In this document: piece by piece, positions 57,986-64,000 of the stretch
Position numbering within the stretch: position 1 is the first letter of the stretch
Layout: each line of letters begins with the position of its first letter
NCBI GenBank assembly: GCA_963747005.1
Contig: CAVVDT010000003.1
Coordinates: 310,001 to 374,000, forward strand
DNA from: CAVVDT01 sp963747005
GTDB lineage: Bacteria > Pseudomonadota > Alphaproteobacteria > Rhizobiales > Aestuariivirgaceae
Reading direction: 5' to 3'
Length of the DNA stretch: 64,000 nt
Program-made: the position numbers and the translations under genes
Notes under the pieces: model-generated
Databases searched by the model: none
What the model was told of the DNA's origin: nothing
What the model saw: only the letters and a program-made list of their open reading frames with translations

Positions 57986-59357
57986 CTCCCTAGCCTTCAG
58001 ACTGACGGCCTCTGCCGCCGCGGTCAGTCTGGTGCTTCTGGTCGTTGCCGGCCTGCTGCTGTCCAAATTGTTCCAGGATGCCGTCGAACGCAATTTCGAC
58101 GCACGCCTGCAATCCGTTCTCGATGGCTTGCTCAGTGCCGTGGAGATTGGCAGCGGCAACAAGGTCGTGCTGTCGGGCGCCATCGCCGACAGCCGCTTCA
58201 GGCTGCCGCTGTCGGGTTGGTATTGGCAAATCACCCCCATCAACGGCCCTGTGGACAAGGGACTGAAGTCGGACTCCCTGCTCGAACAACGCCTCAAGCC
58301 GAGCGCCGAGCAACTGGCAAATCGCGACGCCAACAACATCGCGCATTTCTATATATCGGACGTCAACGGCACCCGGCTCAGGGCCATCGGAACCGAATAC
58401 ACCCTGTTCGATGCCGGGCGCTATTCGCTCATCGTTGCCGGCAATTTCGATGAGCTCAAGAAGGAGGTCTCGGCCTTTCAGGGTGCGCTGTTCCTCGTCC
58501 TCGCCGTGCTCGGGGTCGGGTTGCTGATCGCCATCCTGCTGCAGGTGATATATGGCCTGAGACCCTTGCGGACGTTGGAAAGCGAACTATCGGGAATCCG
58601 CCAGGGCCAGCGTGAACTCCTGTCGGAGGAATATCCTTCCGAGATCGCCCCGGTCGCCGACGAGCTCAACCTGCTCATCCAGTCGAATGCCGAAATCGTC
58701 GATCGCGCCCGCACTCAGGTGGGCAATCTGGCCCATGCCTTGAAGACGCCGCTGAGCGTGCTGGCGAACGAGGCCCGCCTTTCGAAGAGCGAGCTTGCTG
58801 CGAAGGTCGATGAACAGACCGGCATCATGCGCGACCAGGTCTCCCTCTACCTCGATCGCGCCCGTCGTGCCGCCCGTGCCCAGACGCTCGGATCATCGAC
58901 CAACGTGCGCGATACGCTCGATGCGCTGGCGCGCACTCTCATGCGCATCCACATGGAAAAAGGCATCAAGATCGTCGTCGATTGTCAGCCTGGCGTGAAA
59001 TTTCGTGGTGAACGCCAGGATCTTGAGGAGATGGTCGGCAACCTGGTCGACAACGCCAGCAAATGGGCCAGAAAGAACGTCAGGATCGATGTGAAGCCAC
59101 CGATGATCGATCCGGCCGACGGACGCAGCTGGCTGGAGATCAGGGTCGGTGACGATGGCCCGGGATTGCCCGACGACAAGCTCGAAGACGCGCTCAAGCG
59201 TGGACATCGCCTCGACGAGACCATGCCGGGCTCCGGCCTCGGCCTGTCCATCGTATCCGAGACCGCTGCGATGTATCACGGCAAGGTCACGTTGGGAAAG
59301 GCCGATCTCGGCGGCCTGCTCGCACGCATTCGCCTGCCGGCGGTTCAGGGTACTTGA
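57972..59357 (+). CDS. Sensor histidine kinase (FeuQ-like)
   Basis: A 461-residue membrane kinase. TM1 is near residues 12-33 and TM2 near 171-194, flanking a periplasmic domain of about 135 residues. HAMP follows, then the H-box G-N-L-A-H-A-L-K-T-P-L with His255. N-L-V-D-N-A-S-K-W-A (N-box), V-G-D-D-G-P-G-L (G1) and G-S-G-L-G-L-S-I-V (G2) complete the ATPase. It starts inside the regulator gene and is co-translated with it. FeuQ-type kinases respond to low osmolarity, restrained by FeuN. Confidence 0.9.
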   Translation: MMRTNSLAFRLTASAAAVSLVLLVVAGLLLSKLFQDAVERNFDARLQSVLDGLLSAVEIGSGNKVVLSGAIADSRFRLPLSGWYWQITPINGPVDKGLKSDSLLEQRLKPSAEQLANRDANNIAHFYISDVNGTRLRAIGTEYTLFDAGRYSLIVAGNFDELKKEVSAFQGALFLVLAVLGVGLLIAILLQVIYGLRPLRTLESELSGIRQGQRELLSEEYPSEIAPVADELNLLIQSNAEIVDRARTQVGNLAHALKTPLSVLANEARLSKSELAAKVDEQTGIMRDQVSLYLDRARRAARAQTLGSSTNVRDTLDALARTLMRIHMEKGIKIVVDCQPGVKFRGERQDLEEMVGNLVDNASKWARKNVRIDVKPPMIDPADGRSWLEIRVGDDGPGLPDDKLEDALKRGHRLDETMPGSGLGLSIVSETAAMYHGKVTLGKADLGGLLARIRLPAVQGT

Positions 59358-59403
59358 TTGCGCCGAGATATCATCCGCGTGCAGCAAGGGGCATGGCACC
59401 CGT

Positions 59404-60408
59404 TCAGCCGCTTTGGGCCTCGGGGTGGTCCTGATGCTCCATGGCGGGAATGCCCCGCTCCCGATAGGGGGTACGCCCATAAAACGCCCGGTAGCACTTG
59501 GAAAAGTGCGATGGCGAGGAAAAGCCGCAGGCGAGCGCCACATTGATCACCGACATGTCGGTCTGCAACAGCAGCGAGCGCGCCTTCTTCAGACGCAGTT
59601 CCAGGTAATAGCGCTTGGGCGAGCGATCGAGATAGCGGCGGAACAGCCGCTCCAGCTGCCGCGTCGACAAGCCGGCCTGGCGCGCCAGGGTGCTGGGCGA
59701 CAGCGGCTCCTCCAGATTTCCTTCCATCCGCTCGATGATGCCAACCAGTTTGGGATGGCGGGCCCCGATGCGGGCCGGCAGCGACATGCGCTGGTGTTCG
59801 CTGTGGTGGCGGATCGGTGAATGCAGCACCAGTTCGGCAACAGCCGAGGCCAGTTCGGCACCGTGCTGGCCGGAGATCAGCGCCAGCATCATGTCAAGCG
59901 CCGATGTACCGCCGGCGCTGGTGAAGCGGTCGCGGTCGATCTCGAACAGGCTGCCGGTGACATCGAGTTCGGGGAAGGCCTCCGAAAAGCCGGGCAGGTT
60001 CTCCCAATGTATGGTGCAGCGGTAGCCGTCGATGATGTTCGCCTCGGCGAGGATATGTGCACCGGTACACACCGCGCCGAGCGTCATGCCGCGGCGGGCA
60101 GCTTTCCTCAACCAGTTGAGCAGCCGCTTGTCGGCGTGCTTCTGCACGTTGACGCCGCCGCAGACCACGACGATGGCATGGTCGTTGATGGCATCGAGAT
60201 CGCCGTTTACCATCGTCACTATGGCATTGGAGGCAGCGACCGCCTGGCCATCCACCGAATGCAGCGACCAGCGGTAAAGTTCCTTTTCGGCATGCCTGTT
60301 CGCCAGCCTCAGCGGCTCGACCGCCGCGGTCACCGGCATCATGGTGAATTCCGGTATGACGATCAGGGCCACACGCTGCGGGAGTTCACGCGGCTTGTCA
60401 CCGAACAT
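59404..60408 (-). CDS. GlxA-family AraC regulator (GbdR-like)
   Basis: A 334-residue regulator. The N-terminal DJ-1/PfpI-like domain contains L-G-A-V-C-T-G-A-H-I-L-A-E-A with the nucleophile-position Cys. The C-terminal AraC double helix-turn-helix has L-A-R-Q-A-G-L-S-T-R-Q-L-E-R-L-F and A-L-A-C-G-F-S-S-P-S-H-F-S-K-C-Y. GlxA-type proteins include GbdR, which activates glycine betaine/dimethylglycine/sarcosine catabolism. It lies 171 bases after soxG in the same direction, which favours that role. Confidence 0.88.
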   Translation of the reverse strand: MFGDKPRELPQRVALIVIPEFTMMPVTAAVEPLRLANRHAEKELYRWSLHSVDGQAVAASNAIVTMVNGDLDAINDHAIVVVCGGVNVQKHADKRLLNWLRKAARRGMTLGAVCTGAHILAEANIIDGYRCTIHWENLPGFSEAFPELDVTGSLFEIDRDRFTSAGGTSALDMMLALISGQHGAELASAVAELVLHSPIRHHSEHQRMSLPARIGARHPKLVGIIERMEGNLEEPLSPSTLARQAGLSTRQLERLFRRYLDRSPKRYYLELRLKKARSLLLQTDMSVINVALACGFSSPSHFSKCYRAFYGRTPYRERGIPAMEHQDHPEAQSG

Positions 60409-60579
60409 CTACGCTGCAATTCCTTGACGATAGTTTCGCCGCATCGCGGCTGGTTCCCGGCTGCGGTTCTACATTCCGCCCATGCAGGAAAGCAGCCTAA
60501 CCGTCAGCGGCAAGCACTACAAGTACCACCGGGGGCCGACTTCGACGGCGACCCCGATCGAAGCGGCAAGCGACCAGTC

Positions 60580-61194
60580 TTACACCGTCGGAGGTGTGGG
60601 TTGGGCGGCGAACAGGCGAATGCGTGCCGCTTCGCCGGCGGTTGCCTCCAGCCAATCCCAGGCAAAGCGTCCATATGACCGGAAGACGTAGAGATCGATC
60701 GTATCCGGTGCGAGGGCGCGGATATGCACCAGCGCCGCAACGTCGCCGAGACGGAGGCGGCGGACACTGCCGATGCCGTATTCGGCGAGCGTCAGATCGA
60801 CAGGTGTGCCCTTCATGAGGATCTCCCTGACGTTTTCGCCTTCAAGTCGGATGATCGTGCGCGCATCGCTGAGGTCTATGGCCAGGCAGTTCATGTCGCG
60901 CACGGCCGAGCGCAAGGCGCTGACAACGTCCTTGACGCGTTTGCGCGGCACCAGAACCAGCCATTGATCGACCGACAGCCAGAGAACATGCGTGTCGCCC
61001 TTGGCGACGCTGGTCCGCGGTTCGGCGGGCAGATCGCAGCCGACAACTTTTGCAAAGGCAGCGCGGAACGCCTTGTCTTTGGCGTCGCCGCGCACGTCGA
61101 TCATGCCGATGTCGGTCACCTCGCTGATTGCGATCGCCAGTCCTTCGCGAGGGCTGACACCGGCCAGGGCTGAGCTGAATTGCGGTTCAGACAT
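60580..61194 (-). CDS. soxG: Sarcosine oxidase, gamma subunit
   Basis: A 204-residue subunit of heterotetrameric sarcosine oxidase. The start at 61194 follows GGAGAG by eight bases; the longer frame to 61218 only overlaps soxA. Family elements include W-L-V-L-V-P, D-L-S-D-A-R-T-I-I-R-L-E-G and G-x-P-V-D-L. The gamma subunit has a folate-binding-like fold that supports the complex. It overlaps the soxA stop by eight bases, in the usual soxBDAG order read on the minus strand. Confidence 0.9.
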   Translation of the reverse strand: MSEPQFSSALAGVSPREGLAIAISEVTDIGMIDVRGDAKDKAFRAAFAKVVGCDLPAEPRTSVAKGDTHVLWLSVDQWLVLVPRKRVKDVVSALRSAVRDMNCLAIDLSDARTIIRLEGENVREILMKGTPVDLTLAEYGIGSVRRLRLGDVAALVHIRALAPDTIDLYVFRSYGRFAWDWLEATAGEAARIRLFAAQPTPPTV

Positions 61195-64000
61195 TCTGTC
61201 GCTCTCCTGCCTTGTCATAGAATACCGGCTCCACCACCCTGGCCCTGACCACGCCGCCTTCCAGCGGGAACGACAGCGTCTGGCCCATGAGGGCCTGGCC
61301 GTTCTCGATCATCGCCATGGCAATCGAGCGCTTCAGCGTCGGGCTCCAGTAGGTGGAGGTGACGTGGCCGATGGTCTTCATGGGCGGCATGGGCCTGACT
61401 TCGGCCACCGCGTGGGCGCCGTCCGGCAGCACGAACTTGGGGTCCTCGGTCTCCAGGCCGACCAGTTGCTTGCGCCCCGCCGCCTTCAGGAAGGACTGCT
61501 CCAGCGACCGCTTGCCGATGAAATCCTTCTTCTTCTTCGACACCAGGCCCCCCATGCCCACATCGAAGGGCGTCACGGTGCCGTCGGTCTCGTCGCCAAT
61601 GACGATGAAGCCCTTTTCGGCGCGCAGCACATGCAGCGCCTCGGTACCGTAGGCCTTGATGCCGAACTCTTCCCCCGCCGCCAGCAGCGCTTCCCATAAT
61701 CCCAGGCCGAAATTCGCCGGTGTCGCCAGTTCGAAGGAAAGCTCGCCCGAAAAGCTGATGCGGTAAGCCCTGACCGGATAGCCGCCGACGGTTCCCTCCT
61801 GCATGCTCATGAACGGGAATTCCTCTTTCGAGAACCCGAATGAGCAGCCGAGCTTTTCAAGAACGGCACGCGCCTTGGGTCCGGCGATGGCAAACTGCGA
61901 CCATTGTTCGGTGACCGGCGTCACGAAGACCTTGTAGTTGAACCACTCGGTCTGCAGCCACTCCTCCAGCCAGGCCCCGACCCGGTCGGCACCGCCCGAG
62001 GTGGTGTGCATGACGAAATGATCCTCCGCCAACCGCACCGTCACACCATCATCCATCAGGAAGCCGAGCTCGTTCATCATCAGCCCATAGCGGGCCCGAC
62101 CCACTTTCAGGGTCGAAAAAGTGTTGGTGTAGATGCGGTCGAGGAATTCGGCTGCATCCGGCCCCTTGATCTCGATCTTGCCCAGGGTCGAGGCATCGAG
62201 CAGCCCCACGGCCTCGCGGACGATGAGGATTTCGCGATTGACGGCGGTGTGGCGATCTTCGTTCGACGGCCGATAGCAATAGGGCCGGTGCCACTGTCCG
62301 ACCGGCTCGAAGTCACCGCCATGGGCCGCATGCCAGTCATGGATCGCCGTGCGCCTGACCGGCAGGAACAGGTGACGGGCATGGGTGCCGGCGATGGAGC
62401 CGAAGGAAATGGGCGTGTAGGGCGGCCGGAAAGTGGTGGTGCCGACCGCAGGAATGGCCTTGCCGGTGGCATCGGAGATGATGCCGAGCCCGTTGATGTT
62501 GGAGGTCTTGCCCTGGTCGGTCGCCATCCCGAGGGTGGTGTAGCGCTTGGTGTGCTCGACCAACTCGTAGCCCTCGCGCTGGGCCAGTTCCACATCGGCG
62601 GCGGTGACGTCGTTCTGGAAGTCGAGGAAGTGCTTGTTGCCCTCGTTGTACTTGCCGGTGGCGGGTGAGAACCAGATGGACTGGCCTTCACCTTGCGTCG
62701 TCTGTTCGGCCTTGGCGCGTTTCGTCTTGCGCCCGGCCTTGCCGCTCACCGCCCGCGCTGCGGCCTCGCCGGCATCGTAGCCCTCGGCCAGACAGCCCAC
62801 GAGATCGAAGGTGCCGTTGGCGGCGCCGGCGATATGCATGGCGTCCGTGTGCCGATCCGGCCGGAACGCCTGCAATCCCTCGTCGAACTTCAGCTTGCCA
62901 CCATTGTGGCACCACAGATGTACCGCCGGGTTCCAGCCACCCGAAACGGCGATGAAGTCGCATCCGATGTGCGTTTCCTTCACCACCCGCCCGCGACCGG
63001 CGCTGTAGGGGGCGATCTTGATGGCCTCGATGGACTTTCCGCCGCTCGATGTTTCAACCGCTGCGATGGCGCTGGCATCAGAAACTTCGAGCCCCGCCGC
63101 GCGCGCCTCGGCGACCAGTGGTCCTTGCGGATTAGCGCGAATGTCGACGATGCGCGCTACCCCGACGCCTGCCGCCTTGAGACGCAGGGCCGTCAGGTAG
63201 GCATCGTCGTTGCTGGCGAAAATGACACCCATCAGTCCGGGCGCCACCCCGAAGCGTTCGACCATGCCGCGCACCGCCGAGGCGAGCATGATGCCGGGAC
63301 GGTCGTTGTTGGCAAAGGCAATGGGCCGCTCGATGGCCCCCGATGCCAGGATCACCTGGCCGGCGCGCACCTTCCACAGGCGATGGCGCGGCGCACCTTC
63401 TGTGACGGGGGCCGGATCATGGTCGCCCAGCCGTTCGAACAGCATGACATAATTGTGGTGGTAATGGCCCGCGACCGTGGTGCGGGTCATGATGTGGACA
63501 TTGCCCGCTTCGGCCAGTTCGCGGGCGCGAGCGCCCACCCAGTCGCGCTGCGGCTTGCCGTCTATGGTTCCCCCGGCAATGTCCGACAGGCCGCCAAAGC
63601 GCGGGTTCTCGTCAGCCAGGATGACCCTGAGACCTGACGCCGCCGCCACCGAAGCGGCGGCCAGTCCGGTGATACCGGCACCCACCACCAGCACATCGCA
63701 ATGCACGTGGATCTGCTCGTAGTGATCCGGATCGGGCCCGGTCGGCGCCGTACCGAGGCCGGCAGCGCGGCGGATGAACGGCTCGTAGACATCCTTCCAG
63801 AAACGCTGTGGCCACTTGAATGTCTTGTAGTAGAAGCCGGACGGGAAAAACCGCGACAGCGCATTATTGACGATGCCGACGTCGAAATCGAGGCTGGGCC
63901 AGCGATTCTGGCTCACCGCCACCAGACCGTCATGCAATTCCACCTGGGTGGCCCTGAGATTGGGTTCATGGCGTGCGCCTTCGCCCACTCCCACCAGCGC
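61187..64000 (-). CDS. soxA: Sarcosine oxidase, alpha subunit (N-terminus beyond the window)
   Basis: About 937 residues are visible; the frame runs off the right edge with codons upstream of GTG 63994 still open. The visible start G-A-R-H-E-P-N-L-R-A-T-Q-V-E-L implies that about 70 N-terminal residues, including the 2Fe-2S-type domain start, are missing. The FAD/NAD Rossmann motif V-V-G-A-G-I-T-G-L-A-A-A is at 103-114 of the visible part, and the C-terminal aminomethyltransferase (folate) domain begins near residue 530. It oxidises sarcosine to glycine, passing the methyl to tetrahydrofolate. soxB and soxD should lie to the right. Confidence 0.93.
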   Translation of the reverse strand, partial: ALVGVGEGARHEPNLRATQVELHDGLVAVSQNRWPSLDFDVGIVNNALSRFFPSGFYYKTFKWPQRFWKDVYEPFIRRAAGLGTAPTGPDPDHYEQIHVHCDVLVVGAGITGLAAASVAAASGLRVILADENPRFGGLSDIAGGTIDGKPQRDWVGARARELAEAGNVHIMTRTTVAGHYHHNYVMLFERLGDHDPAPVTEGAPRHRLWKVRAGQVILASGAIERPIAFANNDRPGIMLASAVRGMVERFGVAPGLMGVIFASNDDAYLTALRLKAAGVGVARIVDIRANPQGPLVAEARAAGLEVSDASAIAAVETSSGGKSIEAIKIAPYSAGRGRVVKETHIGCDFIAVSGGWNPAVHLWCHNGGKLKFDEGLQAFRPDRHTDAMHIAGAANGTFDLVGCLAEGYDAGEAAARAVSGKAGRKTKRAKAEQTTQGEGQSIWFSPATGKYNEGNKHFLDFQNDVTAADVELAQREGYELVEHTKRYTTLGMATDQGKTSNINGLGIISDATGKAIPAVGTTTFRPPYTPISFGSIAGTHARHLFLPVRRTAIHDWHAAHGGDFEPVGQWHRPYCYRPSNEDRHTAVNREILIVREAVGLLDASTLGKIEIKGPDAAEFLDRIYTNTFSTLKVGRARYGLMMNELGFLMDDGVTVRLAEDHFVMHTTSGGADRVGAWLEEWLQTEWFNYKVFVTPVTEQWSQFAIAGPKARAVLEKLGCSFGFSKEEFPFMSMQEGTVGGYPVRAYRISFSGELSFELATPANFGLGLWEALLAAGEEFGIKAYGTEALHVLRAEKGFIVIGDETDGTVTPFDVGMGGLVSKKKKDFIGKRSLEQSFLKAAGRKQLVGLETEDPKFVLPDGAHAVAEVRPMPPMKTIGHVTSTYWSPTLKRSIAMAMIENGQALMGQTLSFPLEGGVVRARVVEPVFYDKAGERQNV

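Noticed and set aside
60482..60691. A plus-strand frame starting in the soxG-glxA gap
   Set aside because: Half lies antisense to soxG and no ribosome binding site or family was seen; treated as chance.
1..64000. tRNA, rRNA, CRISPR arrays or insertion sequences
   Set aside because: No cloverleaf with a GGTTCGA-type loop, no regular spacer repeats and no transposase motifs were found by reading both strands.

Overview
The window is GC-rich, densely packed alphaproteobacterial chromosome, most likely from the order Hyphomicrobiales (Rhizobiales). The evidence is a MucR/Ros zinc-finger regulator, a FeuP/FeuQ-type two-component system, several families largely confined to rhizobia (DUF5330, DUF1491, DUF6456, the DUF1214/DUF1254 pair, a small FPGVRIER protein), a class-3 Rhizobium-etli-type asparaginase, rhizobial-style intergenic palindromes, and a complete Rhodobacter-type gene transfer agent (GTA) cluster. 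The genus cannot be named from the sequence alone.

Layout. 1-2.6 kb: accessory-looking stretch with a truncated surface-carbohydrate-type protein, a small hypothetical and a secreted clan GH-A glycosidase. 2.7-7.8 kb: MFS transporter coupled to asparaginase, a Tat-exported beta-helix protein and a cytochrome P450. 7.8-15.8 kb: methylmalonyl-CoA locus (membrane hydrolase, meaB, two-subunit mutase), interrupted by an opposite-strand Rieske oxygenase and a small helical protein, with two palindromic repeats alongside. 15.8-26.2 kb: housekeeping and stress genes (HerA-like ATPase, RibBX with an in-frame N-terminal HTH, superoxide dismutase, glutaryl-CoA dehydrogenase, aspartyl/asparaginyl hydroxylase, oligopeptidase B, MsrB, MaoC-like hydratase) and a collapsed C45-peptidase pseudogene. 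26.4-38.2 kb: regulatory and envelope genes (acidic DUF2336 protein, MucR, PAS protein, DUF6456 gene with a candidate LexA box, SufE, peptidoglycan-binding protein, PBP1A, YcgN).

38.2-56.1 kb is a GTA/headful-phage-like operon, all on the plus strand: candidate sigma70 promoter, TerS, TerL, portal, protease, capsid, connector, stopper, an extra small gene, tail terminator, tail tube, two tail-assembly-chaperone frames, tape measure, distal tail, hub, NlpC/P60 peptidase and the 1299-residue megatron. Behind these come a frameshifted DUF2793 fibre gene and a lysis cassette (holin-like protein, secreted small protein, GH24 endolysin, 3TM holin). The most interesting signal is at the two chaperone frames. 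A GGGAAAC heptamer in the canonical -1 frame sits directly before the first gene's stop codon. A continuous 12-bp stem-loop starts six bases later. The -1 product would restore the complete second chaperone domain. This has the form of the programmed frameshift of lambda-like phage G/GT genes, kept inside a GTA.

56.1-64 kb: nitroreductase, a PepSY-like secreted protein directly upstream of a FeuPQ-type two-component pair (a possible FeuN counterpart), a GlxA/GbdR-type regulator, and soxG and soxA of heterotetrameric sarcosine oxidase, with soxA running off the right edge. The Sox genes and the regulator point to glycine betaine/sarcosine breakdown feeding one-carbon metabolism. No tRNA, rRNA, insertion sequence or CRISPR array was recognised.
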